From contig NZ_NPKI01000046.1 of assembly GCF_002284565.1 (NCBI RefSeq), positions 403,583 through 467,582 of the forward strand: a stretch of 64,000 bases of DNA, given 5' to 3'. Positions 50,402-59,372 of this stretch are shown here, in pieces (position 1 is the first letter of the stretch; every line of letters starts with the position of its first letter). Source of the DNA: Mesorhizobium mediterraneum (GTDB taxonomy: Bacteria > Pseudomonadota > Alphaproteobacteria > Rhizobiales > Rhizobiaceae). The position numbers and the translations under genes are program-made. Under the pieces are notes generated by a model. It had not been told where the DNA came from. It did no database searches and saw only the letters and a program-made list of their open reading frames with translations.

Positions 50402-51598
50402 ATGAGACGCGACACGCAATTGGACGCGCTAAGGGCCATCGCGGTGACGATGGTGATGTATTCGCATTTCTTTGCGGCGGGAGGGTCTTCCTTCTGGGGC
50501 CACATCGGCGTGCGATTGTTCTTCGTGCTGAGCGGGTTTCTGATCACGCGCCTTCTTCTGGACGCGCGCTCGGCCGCTGAATTCGAAACCGCACCGGCGC
50601 TAAGATCCTTCTACATCAGGCGGGCGCTGCGTATATTTCCTCCCTACTTTGCTGTGTTGGGCTTCGTTTGGCTGGTTGACCTGGAGCAGTCGAGGGGATC
50701 GCTGGTCTGGCATGCGCTTTATCTGTCGAACTTCTGGTTCGCGCTGCGCAATGAATGGACGCCGTGGGTCCTCGCCCATCTTTGGAGCCTGAGCATCGAG
50801 GAGCAGTTCTATATCGTCTGGCCATTGATCGTCTTGCTGGCGCCGCTCCGGCGTCTTCAATCGATCTGCATCGGCGTCATCCTGCTGTCGTTGTCGTATC
50901 GCTTTTACTGGCCTATCGCTGGAAGTCCCGACCTCGCCCGCGACCTGCTTCCGCCGGCATCGATGGACGCGCTGGCGTCAGGCGCGCTGCTTGCAGTCTA
51001 CCGAACCAGAACCGCTGGCTTGCCGCAGTGGCTGCGATTTGGCTGGCCGGCACTCGCGGCCGCGTTTTTCGTCCTGCAGTGGCTTGCGCCGATGCCGGCA
51101 AATCCCGTGCAGGAATGGGGCCGCTGGCTGCTGCTGGAAGTCCTGCCTCTCGCGCCGCTTGTGGTGGTCGTTGCGAGCTGCTCGTCCGGCCTTGGCGGTT
51201 ATCGGGGGAGGCTTCTCGAACTGCCGCCACTGCTGGCGCTTGGCCGCGTCAGCTATGGCGTTTACCTATACCATCCGATCGTCCTGTCGCTCGCGGTCAT
51301 GTCCCAGCCCTGGATCCCGCTCAACGTCTCGGAGCAAGGGCCGGGGCGGTTCCTGGTTGCGGGAACGGCGACCCTCATCGTGGCTTCAGTCTCATGGCTG
51401 TTTTTCGAAAAGCCGCTCAACAGCCTCAAACGCTACTTTCCCTATGTTGCGCCAAGAGCCGGCACGGTCATCCCAGCAGGTGTCAAAACGGACGGTGGCG
51501 GGTGGCTCGGGAGGACAGCAGGAGCCCGTTTCAGTGGCCCGCTTGATGGCCGCACATCATCCTTGGCACGCGACCTCCCGCGAACGGATCGGAGCTGA
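50402..51598 (+). CDS. Acyltransferase 3 family (OafA/YrhL-like) protein
   Basis: 398-aa membrane acyltransferase with about ten helices that O-acylates sugars of surface glycans. Starts RRDTQLDALRAIAVTMVMYSHF (family RxxxxDxLRaxA and His), with GVRLFFVLSGFLITRLLL and the HLWSLSIEEQFYIVWPL stretch, all hallmark parts. A hydrophilic C-terminal tail of about 55 residues follows the last helix. First gene of a nearly gapless operon (2-bp gap to the next gene). Confidence 0.9.
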   Translation: MRRDTQLDALRAIAVTMVMYSHFFAAGGSSFWGHIGVRLFFVLSGFLITRLLLDARSAAEFETAPALRSFYIRRALRIFPPYFAVLGFVWLVDLEQSRGSLVWHALYLSNFWFALRNEWTPWVLAHLWSLSIEEQFYIVWPLIVLLAPLRRLQSICIGVILLSLSYRFYWPIAGSPDLARDLLPPASMDALASGALLAVYRTRTAGLPQWLRFGWPALAAAFFVLQWLAPMPANPVQEWGRWLLLEVLPLAPLVVVVASCSSGLGGYRGRLLELPPLLALGRVSYGVYLYHPIVLSLAVMSQPWIPLNVSEQGPGRFLVAGTATLIVASVSWLFFEKPLNSLKRYFPYVAPRAGTVIPAGVKTDGGGWLGRTAGARFSGPLDGRTSSLARDLPRTDRS

Positions 51599-51600
51599 CC

Positions 51601-52704
51601 ATGGCCGCTCCCTTGGTCTCCGTTCTGCTGCCGATCTACAATGCCGGACCTTATCTGGCCGCCGCGCTCGGCAGCATCTTGCGGCAGGATTACGATCGCC
51701 TGGAGATCATCGCGATCGATGATGGATCGACGGACAACTCCCTGCAGATCCTGCAGAAGTGCCGCCAGACCGACGATCGCATCTCCATCATCTCACGAGA
51801 AAACCGCGGCCTGATCACAACCCTGAATGAAGGGCTGGCTGTGGCTCAGGGTGATCTGGTCGCCAGGATGGACGCGGACGATATCGCCTATCCCTGGCGC
51901 CTGTCGCGTCAGGTAGCGCTCTTCAACCAGCGACCCGACCTTGCTCTGTGTGGCGCGGGCGTGGATTTCCTGCTTGGCAACCGCATCGTCAAGGGCTTGC
52001 CCGATCCGGCGCTCCAAGAAAATCTCCTTCGGATATTGTCGAGGTTCTTCACGATATTCATGCATCCTACAGTGGTCTATAATAGGAACGTCATAAAGGG
52101 CGGCGATCTATATTACGACGAGAGCTACAGGCACGCCGAAGATTTCGATCTCTTCAGACGGCTTACCGACCGTTACCCGGCCGCAATGATCCCCGAAAAC
52201 CTGATTGCCTATCGTATCCATGGCGATAGCGTGACGAACCGGCACAAGGGGGAAATGCGGAGGACACATTTGAAGATCGTGGCCGAGACCCTTGAGCGGG
52301 AAGGCCTCGCGCCAAACACGCGGGACCTGCGCGACATCGGCGATGCCGTATCAACGGATACGGTACGCCGTGCCGCCGAATGGCTTCTGGCACTGGAAGA
52401 GAGAATTTCCGGACTGCCAGCGGAAACGAGGCCTAGCTATGAGGCCGGCACGCTGAACCTGTTCTATTTCCTCTACCAACTCATATCAGATGAGATGCAA
52501 CCGCTGTTGACGCACGAGTTCCTGACGCGGACCGCGAAATGGGACCTCATTCGGCGTCGCGAGCGGTACGCATTGCGTGCTGGCGCTTACGCGCCGCGGT
52601 TCAGCCTCGTCTCGATGTCGGCGACCAGGCAGGTCGACGCCTTGTCGCGGTACTTGCAGTCCGTGCCGGCCGCAGCGGTTCTGCCTTCCCTCGGGTCGAG
52701 CTAG
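51601..52704 (+). CDS. Family 2 glycosyltransferase (first of glycan operon)
   Basis: 367-aa GT2. Starts LVSVLLPIYNAGPYLAAALG, DxD motif in ARMDADDIAYPWRL, acceptor-site region with HAEDFDLFRRL (ED). No membrane helix. Coupled to the acyltransferase upstream. Sugar unknown. Confidence 0.9.
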   Translation: MAAPLVSVLLPIYNAGPYLAAALGSILRQDYDRLEIIAIDDGSTDNSLQILQKCRQTDDRISIISRENRGLITTLNEGLAVAQGDLVARMDADDIAYPWRLSRQVALFNQRPDLALCGAGVDFLLGNRIVKGLPDPALQENLLRILSRFFTIFMHPTVVYNRNVIKGGDLYYDESYRHAEDFDLFRRLTDRYPAAMIPENLIAYRIHGDSVTNRHKGEMRRTHLKIVAETLEREGLAPNTRDLRDIGDAVSTDTVRRAAEWLLALEERISGLPAETRPSYEAGTLNLFYFLYQLISDEMQPLLTHEFLTRTAKWDLIRRRERYALRAGAYAPRFSLVSMSATRQVDALSRYLQSVPAAAVLPSLGSS

Positions 52705-52705
52705 A

Positions 52706-53776
52706 ATGACAGTCAAATCCCACCAGCTTCTGCAGCACAACCGCGCGACGATGCCTGCGCCCATTTCGGTCGGGTCGCAGCATGGACCAGCGCCCGAGGT
52801 CAGCTTCATCGTCTGCACACGCAACCGCGTTGCGGTGCTTGAGCCTTGCATCAAGTCGATCCAGGCCGCGTGCCGTGCCCGTCCTGCCTTCGCGGCCGAA
52901 CTCGTGGTTGTCGACAACGGCTCGACCGACCGCACGGCAGAGCGCCTGGCCAGCATCGCCGAACTGTCGGACATTCCATTGAAGGCTATTTGCGAGCCAC
53001 GACCCGGATTGGCGGCGGCCCGCAACGCCGGCCTGGCGCGCGCACGAGGCCGTGTGCTGGTCTTCGTCGATGATGATTGCCAGGTCCATGGTGACTACCT
53101 CAGCGATTTGCAGCGACACTATACGACCGGGGAACGGGTCGTCCGGGGAGGCCGCGTCGAGATCGGCGATGCCAGGGATCTGCCGTTCACGATCAAGCGG
53201 TCGCCGGTCCGCGAGCGGCTTACATCAGATGTTCATCCCGGCGGCTTTGTGCTGGGATGCAACATGACGATGCACCGCGATGTTGCGGCCCGTATCGGGC
53301 TTTTCGACGAGCGGTTCGGCGCCGGCGGCCCGCTGCGCTCCGCGGAAGATACGGATTACCTTGTGCGAGCGGTGCTGCTCGGCATCCCGGTCGAATATGT
53401 GCCTGATATGACGATCTTCCACCATCACGGCCGGCGAGATCGCAAAGCCATCGAAAAACTCCACCGCGACTACAGCATGGGCAATGGCGGGCTGTGCCTG
53501 AAACATATTCGCCGTGCGCCCTGGCTGCTTCGCCATTTCTACTGGGCAGTCAGATCGGCATTCCGGGAATTGGTGAAGGGTCCTGCGTTCGATCGCGAAC
53601 TCAAGCTGTCGCACTGGCCGATCGTCGTCATGAATATGCTCGGCGCGGCCAAGTTCGCGGTGCTTTTGCTGGCGAGATGGCCGCAGGCGCCGCAAGTGCG
53701 GCGGGATCAACAAGCACAGGATCAACAGGCACAGGATCAACAGGCAAATGCCGAGGCGAGGGTGAATACGCCATAA
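52706..53776 (+). CDS. Family 2 glycosyltransferase with C-terminal Gln repeats
   Basis: 356-aa GT2. EVSFIVCTRNRVAVLEPCIK start, VFVDDDCQVHGDYL as the metal motif, and SAEDTDYLVRA as the ED region. The C-terminus carries three QQAQD units from the 15-bp tandem repeat at 53705-53749. Its start is 1 bp after the stop of the preceding gene and its stop shares an A with the next start (TAATG), so it is fully coupled. Confidence 0.9.
   Translation: MTVKSHQLLQHNRATMPAPISVGSQHGPAPEVSFIVCTRNRVAVLEPCIKSIQAACRARPAFAAELVVVDNGSTDRTAERLASIAELSDIPLKAICEPRPGLAAARNAGLARARGRVLVFVDDDCQVHGDYLSDLQRHYTTGERVVRGGRVEIGDARDLPFTIKRSPVRERLTSDVHPGGFVLGCNMTMHRDVAARIGLFDERFGAGGPLRSAEDTDYLVRAVLLGIPVEYVPDMTIFHHHGRRDRKAIEKLHRDYSMGNGGLCLKHIRRAPWLLRHFYWAVRSAFRELVKGPAFDRELKLSHWPIVVMNMLGAAKFAVLLLARWPQAPQVRRDQQAQDQQAQDQQANAEARVNTP
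53705..53749 (+). repeat. Three 15-bp coding repeats (DQQAQ)
   Basis: GATCAACAAGCACAG, GATCAACAGGCACAG and GATCAACAGGCAAAT in tandem at the 3' end of the glycosyltransferase gene, encoding DQQAQ DQQAQ DQQAN. Being a multiple of three, copy-number change would keep the frame. Confidence 0.9.
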
Positions 53777-55560
53777 TGCGACTGGTACCGCCGAGCCTGC
53801 CGATGCTGCGCCGCGCGCTTGGAAGGAAGCAGTTGCGCCTGCTTCCCGCCGTGGTGCTTCTCGGCCTTGTCAGCGCCGCCCTTGAAGGCTTCGGCATAGG
53901 TTTGATCATCCCCTTGCTGGGCATCATCATGGGGCAGGGGGATCAAGCTGGTATGGCTGGCTTCTCGGCTGTCTTCCAGCACTTCGGATCTGACTTGAGC
54001 GAGGCCAACCGACTGATCGTCATCTCGGCCGCCATCCTCGGCGCAATCGTCCTGAAGAACATCTTCGCCTTCGCAAACACGCTGCTGACGACTTTCATCT
54101 ATGGCAAAGCCAGCCATTCGATCCGCAGCGCGCTGTCGGAGCAGCTGCTGCGGGTGGGTTACCCATTCTTCCTCCAGCAAAGCCCCGGAAGGCTGCTCAA
54201 CATCATCTCCAACGAATCCTGGCGGGCATCGGATGCGATCCAGATCATGCTGGCGGCCATCGTCAGCGCCTCGGCTGCAATCATCCTGCTGGTCTTTCTG
54301 CTCCTGCTTTCCTGGCAGATGACGCTGTTGGTCACGCTGGGGCTGGTCCTCGTTCAGATCGCGCACGCCGTGCTCTCAGCCAATTTGAAGGCGCCCAGCC
54401 GCAGCGTCGCCTCGCGCAACAGTGATCTCGCCTCGCAGATGCTCCACCTCGTGCATGCCGGGCGTCTGATCCGCATTTTCGGACAGGAGAGCCGCGAGAA
54501 GGCGGTATTCGATCGGGCATCGGATGGGGTTCGCCGCGCTGCTTTCGTCCTGCTTACCCGTCAGGGCGCGTTGCCGCCGCTGACCGAGGTCCTCCACGCG
54601 ATGCTGTTTCTGGCGGTGGTGATCGGCGCCTGGTTCGTGGGCGTGAGTTTCCCGTTGATCGTCGCGTTCGTCATCCTGCTCTACAGGCTGCAGCCGTATA
54701 TGCGGGCTTTGCAAATGGCCTGGAGCCAGTTGCAGGGCTTGAGCGGATCGCTTGAAGAGGTGGTCTGGATGCTGGATCCATCCGACAAGCCCGAACCTCC
54801 GCAAGGCAGCGGACTCTTTCGCGGCTTGGGCCAGGGAATCAAGTTCGATGACGTGACCTTTACCTATTCCGGCAAGGACCGGCGCGCCGTGGTGCTGCAT
54901 TCGGCGGCTTTCGAAATCCGCAGCGGCCGCTCGACGGCGCTGATCGGCCGGTCAGGCGCGGGCAAGACGACAATCGTCAATCTCCTGTGCCGCTTTGTCG
55001 AACCTGATACCGGTAGAATTCTGGTCGATGGATCACCCCTCGACCAGATCGATCCCAGCCAATGGCGAAGGCATATCGCGCTTGCCAGCCAGGACCTGGA
55101 ACTGGTGGATGGCACCATCTTTGAAAACATAATCTACGGGCAGGACGAGGCGTCGGCCGGCGACGCCGAGCGCGCTGCGAGGCTGGCCGAAGCACATGAA
55201 TTCATTGAACATTTGCCGCAAGGCTACGAGACGATCGTCGGCTACAGGGGCGTCAATCTTTCAGCGGGACAGCGGCAGCGGATCGCACTGGCGAGAGCTC
55301 TGGTGCGCGATCCCGACATCCTCATCCTGGACGAAGCCACCAATGCGGTGGACGGGCTGTCGGAAGCGGCAATCGTCGAAACCTTGAAATCGAGGGCAGG
55401 CCGCCGCACGACCATAGTCATCAGCCATCATCACAGCACCATCTCGTTCTGCGACGACGTGGTGATCCTGAGCGGCGGGCGTGTAAAAAAGCAGGCGCCT
55501 TTCGCCGCTCTGGCATCGCTCAGCATGGATGAGCTCTATCAGCATGAACCGCTCGACTGA
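53776..55560 (+). CDS. MsbA-like ABC exporter (lipid/glycan flippase)
   Basis: 594-aa half-transporter. N-terminal membrane domain with about six helices (residues 20-320), C-terminal ATPase with Walker A GRSGAGKTT, signature NLSAGQRQRIALARAL, Walker B DILILDEATNAVDG and switch SHHHSTISF. The signature reads LSAGQ, not LSGGQ. It likely flips a glycolipid or lipid-linked oligosaccharide made by the upstream genes. The ATG overlaps the previous stop (TAATG). Confidence 0.9.
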   Translation: MRLVPPSLPMLRRALGRKQLRLLPAVVLLGLVSAALEGFGIGLIIPLLGIIMGQGDQAGMAGFSAVFQHFGSDLSEANRLIVISAAILGAIVLKNIFAFANTLLTTFIYGKASHSIRSALSEQLLRVGYPFFLQQSPGRLLNIISNESWRASDAIQIMLAAIVSASAAIILLVFLLLLSWQMTLLVTLGLVLVQIAHAVLSANLKAPSRSVASRNSDLASQMLHLVHAGRLIRIFGQESREKAVFDRASDGVRRAAFVLLTRQGALPPLTEVLHAMLFLAVVIGAWFVGVSFPLIVAFVILLYRLQPYMRALQMAWSQLQGLSGSLEEVVWMLDPSDKPEPPQGSGLFRGLGQGIKFDDVTFTYSGKDRRAVVLHSAAFEIRSGRSTALIGRSGAGKTTIVNLLCRFVEPDTGRILVDGSPLDQIDPSQWRRHIALASQDLELVDGTIFENIIYGQDEASAGDAERAARLAEAHEFIEHLPQGYETIVGYRGVNLSAGQRQRIALARALVRDPDILILDEATNAVDGLSEAAIVETLKSRAGRRTTIVISHHHSTISFCDDVVILSGGRVKKQAPFAALASLSMDELYQHEPLD

Positions 55561-55644
55561 CGAGGGCTGCGATTCTGCCTGGCGCGGTCGCGTCTTGCCG
55601 CGGGCAGCTGCAACCGGCGTAGGGGCGAGCAGGGCTGAGTGACG

Positions 55645-56298
55645 TCATTTGCCGGGCACGCCCGGGAAAAGTGTCATCAATTTCTGCTCGGCCGCCGCCC
55701 AGGCTCGGGCGTGGTAATGCCGCAGCAGCAGGATGCTTGTAACGAAAGCCAAAATTCCGGAAATAACCCCGAGCGACATTCCCGAGCCGATTACCGATGT
55801 TGCCACTATGCCCGTAAAGACGCCTGCGATCGCGCCGCTGATCGTACTCACCATGCCTGCGGTCGTCATGAAATACTGCAGGGGCGACGGGTTGAAGCCC
55901 TTGTCGACGAGCACCGCCGAGCGGTCATCATGCGTGGAATGGATGAGGTACTTTTGCATGATTGGCGCGATTTCGACGTAATAGTGCCGGATCCGCGCCA
56001 TGCCACGAGCGTGCACCATATCCTCGATCGCAACCTGCACGGCGCGCACGAAGGTGACCAGACCGATGAAGAACAGGCAAGGCAGCAGGATCAGGCTGAA
56101 CAGCACGAAAGGCATACCCATTTCCGTGACTTGCGCGACGAATGACAGAGCGATCGTTACGCTTGAGACCGACGTGAGGAACAGATTGGCGCGCTGGTTC
56201 GCTTCTTGAATCGTGGCTGCGCGGGCGGTCTGCAGCACGAAGTGCTCGGTTGTCATGCACTGCAGAACTTGCTGCGTGTTGTTGCTCTCTTTCGTCAT
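55645..56298 (-). CDS. Four-helix membrane protein of unknown function
   Basis: 217-aa protein. N-terminal soluble part (about 38 residues, EHFVLQTARAATIQEANQRAN) then paired helices at about 39-57 and 63-88, a soluble loop of about 55 residues with HARGMARIRHYYVEIAPIM, and a second pair at about 145-165 and 175-192 with a basic C-terminal tail. I recognise the pattern as a widespread family with no assigned function (SLATT-like architecture). Start at 56298 has AAGGAGGACGCA. Stands alone on the minus strand after the convergent exporter. Confidence 0.75.
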   Translation of the reverse strand: MTKESNNTQQVLQCMTTEHFVLQTARAATIQEANQRANLFLTSVSSVTIALSFVAQVTEMGMPFVLFSLILLPCLFFIGLVTFVRAVQVAIEDMVHARGMARIRHYYVEIAPIMQKYLIHSTHDDRSAVLVDKGFNPSPLQYFMTTAGMVSTISGAIAGVFTGIVATSVIGSGMSLGVISGILAFVTSILLLRHYHARAWAAAEQKLMTLFPGVPGK

Positions 56299-56504
56299 TG
56301 CGTCCTCCTTGGCCGGCCCAACCACAACGCGACCAAAGGCGACTATGATCGGCCTGCCGGTTTTCCGCAGCCCACCGGGCGAAGCCGAGGGAGAACGTCG
56401 AGGAGTGCAAAGTGTTGCAAGGGAGCCTTCGGGTCGCAGTCGTCCGCGGCAGCTATCCGCCCTGCCGCAAGCCAAGTGTCGCGCTGCTCTGGGTGATCCG
56501 CTCC

Positions 56505-56918
56505 TCAAGAGGCGGCTGCTTCGGGCACGCCTTCCAAACAAAGCCATTTATGCTTTCGGGCAGGCCAATGGAGCATGATCGGGGGCGGGAATTCCGGGTC
56601 CTCCAGACAACCGACCGATACCGACATGGCATCCTTCAGCCCTTCTGCCCGCATGAAAACGACCGACCCGCACGTGGTGCAGAATGTCTGCTCCAACCAT
56701 TGCCCCGACGAGCCGGTTCTGCGCCAGGATCTGGTCTCGCCTTTCAGGCCGACAAGGGCGGAGTCGGCGTAGATCGCCCGATACGAGAACGCCGTTCCGG
56801 TACATCGCTGGCACTCCAGGCAACTGCACGCATAGACGCGTCGCGGCTCTCCGGCGAGGACAAGCTCCACGCCCCGGCACGAGCAGGTCGCGGTTCTTCT
56901 CGTCTTGCCGCTATGCAT
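56505..56918 (-). CDS. GFA family protein (second)
   Basis: 137-aa zinc protein of the GFA/CENP-V fold. Zinc cysteines in CSCRGVEL, CSCLECQRCTGTAFS and FCTTCGSVV. Starts within the last 8 bp of the imine-reductase-like gene, so translation is coupled. Only distantly like the GFA protein at 15261. Confidence 0.85.
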   Translation of the reverse strand: MHSGKTRRTATCSCRGVELVLAGEPRRVYACSCLECQRCTGTAFSYRAIYADSALVGLKGETRSWRRTGSSGQWLEQTFCTTCGSVVFMRAEGLKDAMSVSVGCLEDPEFPPPIMLHWPARKHKWLCLEGVPEAAAS

Positions 56919-57825
56919 TCGCTGGTTCCCGGCTCAGGCGCGGCGAGCCGTTTCGAAACAGGGGCGCGAGAGATGCGAAATCATCTTCCATGCGCCCGCG
57001 CGAAAGCGCCTGTCGAAAGATCATATCCATGGCGCGCGGCATAGCCGCGTCGAGACCTCGCTCCTCCCATGCCTCAAGCAGGTGCTGGAAGGCGCTGTAG
57101 TGGGCACCCAATGAGGCGAGGGTTGCGTCGTCGCCGGCAAAACGGCGCGCATTTGTTCTATCCACCACGTCGAACAGAGCGGCATCGACGACTGGCTTGA
57201 ATGCGGAAAGATGGCTCCTGAACGTCTCCAGGTCGAGCCCTTCAGCCTCGGCGACAGCCATGCCCTGGAGTGCCCCGAAGAGCCCGCCCCACATCTGGGT
57301 GAGCAGAGCGGTATCGAGCGCAGAGGCCTGGCCAGGCAGCTCGCCGACATAGCTCGTGCCGCCGCCGAGCGCGAACAGCAGGGACTTGTGCTTCTCGTAA
57401 ACGTCGCGGGAACCCGAATAAAGCAGCGCGGTCTCTGGTTTGCCTATAAAATCCGGAGTGGCCATGATCGCCCCGTCCAGATAGCCGGCATCATGCGCCT
57501 CCACCCAGCGCGCTTCTTCCCGTGCCAGACGCGGCGAGCCGGAGGTGAGTTGCACAACGGCTTTGCCGGCCAATGCCGAAGCGATGCCATCCCGCTTCAG
57601 CAAAGCATCGCTGGCGGCATAGTCGAGAACATTGATGATCACGATTTCGGCCGCCTGGATGCCAGCCTCCACGGAAGGGACGACCTTGGCGCCAAGGGCC
57701 GCCAATGGCTCGCACTTTGCCGCGGTCCGATTCCAGACCCACGTTGTGTAGCCGCGATCGAGCAGCGTTCGAGCAATGGACGAGCCCATTCGGCCCGCGC
57801 CGAGCACGCAGACATTTGATGTCAT
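56911..57825 (-). CDS. NAD(P)-binding imine-reductase-like oxidoreductase
   Basis: 304-aa beta-hydroxyacid-dehydrogenase-fold enzyme. Cofactor site VCVLGAGRMGSS (GAGRMG 9-14), NRT strand end for NADP. The catalytic Lys of hydroxyacid dehydrogenases is replaced: LPGQASALDTALLTQ has Asp171 at the equivalent place, and AGYLDGAIMATPDFIG occurs, as in imine reductases. Start at 57825 has GGAGAAG upstream. Divergent from an HxlR regulator and coupled to a GFA gene. Confidence 0.85.
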   Translation of the reverse strand: MTSNVCVLGAGRMGSSIARTLLDRGYTTWVWNRTAAKCEPLAALGAKVVPSVEAGIQAAEIVIINVLDYAASDALLKRDGIASALAGKAVVQLTSGSPRLAREEARWVEAHDAGYLDGAIMATPDFIGKPETALLYSGSRDVYEKHKSLLFALGGGTSYVGELPGQASALDTALLTQMWGGLFGALQGMAVAEAEGLDLETFRSHLSAFKPVVDAALFDVVDRTNARRFAGDDATLASLGAHYSAFQHLLEAWEERGLDAAMPRAMDMIFRQALSRGRMEDDFASLAPLFRNGSPRLSREPANA

Positions 57826-57969
57826 AATAACTTCTCCGATAGACTGATGGCCCTCTCGACGAGGGTCCGTTTTATGTTTGGCGCGCTCGATCCGAAGATA
57901 TAAATTCTTGCTGCATTGAGAAGTACGCACCTTGAGGTAAGCTATCGCCATCATGACAGGAGCTGCCAA

Positions 57970-58308
57970 ATGAGGCGCAAGGAACCAGACAGCTGCGGTT
58001 TTGCTGCCGCGTTGCAGGCCATCGGCGGAAAGTGGAAAACCTCGCTGCTATGGGAACTGCACCTGCGGCCATACCGCTTTGCAGAATTGCGCCGGTTGCT
58101 ACCTGGCGTCAGCGAGAAGGTTCTCACGCAGCAATTGCGGCAGATGGAAGCCGACGGGCTCATCAGCCGGCGCGCTTATGACGAGGTGCCGCCGCGCGTG
58201 GAATACTCGATCACGCCGCTCGGCTTTAGTCTGAACGATGCGGTGACTGTCATGTCGGCCTGGGGCAAGCACCACGAGACATGGAAATCCCAGCGTAAAG
58301 CGGCCTGA
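57970..58308 (+). CDS. HxlR family regulator
   Basis: 112-aa winged-helix regulator. Starts with a Cys near the N-terminus (DSCGFAAALQAIGGKWKTSLLWEL), as in redox- or aldehyde-sensing HxlR/YodB members, then RFAELRRLLPGVSEKVLTQQLRQME and YSITPLGF. ATG at 57970 has ACAGGAGCTG. Divergent from the imine-reductase-like gene (144-bp gap), so it likely controls that gene and the GFA gene. Confidence 0.88.
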   Translation: MRRKEPDSCGFAAALQAIGGKWKTSLLWELHLRPYRFAELRRLLPGVSEKVLTQQLRQMEADGLISRRAYDEVPPRVEYSITPLGFSLNDAVTVMSAWGKHHETWKSQRKAA

Positions 58309-58366
58309 CGCGGGCATCGGCGTCGCGTCGGTTTAGTATCAACCGCGCGAGCGGCGGCCTCTCCTT

Positions 58367-59260
58367 TCAGTCGCGAAAGCGCAGCGCGTCGACGAGCACG
58401 GCGAAGGCCGGCGAGTTCTGCCTTCGGCTCGGATAGTAGAGGTGACAGCCCGAGAAGGGCGGGCACCAGTCGGCGAGCACACGGACAAGGCGCCCTTCCG
58501 CAATGTGAGCCCGCGCCTGATCCTCGGGCAGGTACGCCAGCCCAAACCCGGCCAGCACCGCGTTCAGCCTGAGCGCAGAGGTGTTGAAGACAAACTGCCC
58601 TTCCACCCGCACTTTGAGCTCGCGCCCGTTTTTCTCGAACTCCCAGGCGTAGAGTCCGCCATAGGTCGGCAGCCGCAGATTGATGCAGTCGTGCGCCGTC
58701 AGATCCTGCGGTGTCTTTGGTGGCTTGCGCCTGGCGAAATAGGACGGCGCGCCGACGACCGCCATGCGCATATCAGGCCCGATGCGCACGGCGATCATGT
58801 CCTTTGCCACCTGCTCGCCGAGACGGACGCCGGCGTCGTAGCGTTCCGCGACGATGTCGGTGAGGCCGTAGTCGACGATGATCTCGACCTTGATGTCGGG
58901 ATAGTCCGGCAGGAGCCTCGCCAGCGCGGGCCAGAGGACCGTGTCGGCCGCGTATTCGCCAGCCGTGATGCGAATGGTGCCGGCGGGCTTGTCGCGCAGC
59001 TCGCTCAGCGAGGCAAGCTCCGTCTCGATCTCATCAAACCGGGGGCCAACATTTTGCAGCAGGCGTTCGCCCGCTTCCGTCGGAGAGACGCTGCGTGTGG
59101 TGCGGGTCAGCAGCCGGAGCCCGAGCCGCTCTTCAAGCCCCCGGATCGTATGGCTGAGCGCCGACTGCGAAACGCCGAGTTGCGCGGCCGCCCTGGTGAA
59201 ACTTCGCTCCTTCGCCACAGCCAGGAAGGCAAGAAGGTCGTTGACGTTTGTGCGCGCCAT
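58367..59260 (-). CDS. LysR family regulator
   Basis: 297-aa regulator. Winged helix LLAFLAVAKERSFTRAAAQLGVSQSALSHTIRGLE, effector domain from about residue 90 (GTIRITAGEYAADTVLWP). No divergent partner: upstream is the 3' end of the type I secretion adaptor, so its target is not known. Confidence 0.9.
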   Translation of the reverse strand: MARTNVNDLLAFLAVAKERSFTRAAAQLGVSQSALSHTIRGLEERLGLRLLTRTTRSVSPTEAGERLLQNVGPRFDEIETELASLSELRDKPAGTIRITAGEYAADTVLWPALARLLPDYPDIKVEIIVDYGLTDIVAERYDAGVRLGEQVAKDMIAVRIGPDMRMAVVGAPSYFARRKPPKTPQDLTAHDCINLRLPTYGGLYAWEFEKNGRELKVRVEGQFVFNTSALRLNAVLAGFGLAYLPEDQARAHIAEGRLVRVLADWCPPFSGCHLYYPSRRQNSPAFAVLVDALRFRD

Positions 59261-59372
59261 TCATGAATCCACCTCATAACTTAATGCCCAATTCAGGCAC
59301 TTAATTGCAAGGCCATGCACAAGCGCGGGGCCGGTTTTTTTATCTGGTCAGATGAAGAAGACGTTGGGCGGC

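Noticed and set aside
49932..50405. A 157-codon frame upstream of the acyltransferase
   Set aside because: Arg/Ser/Ala-rich C-terminal half and no recognisable domain or ribosome binding site; treated as non-coding.
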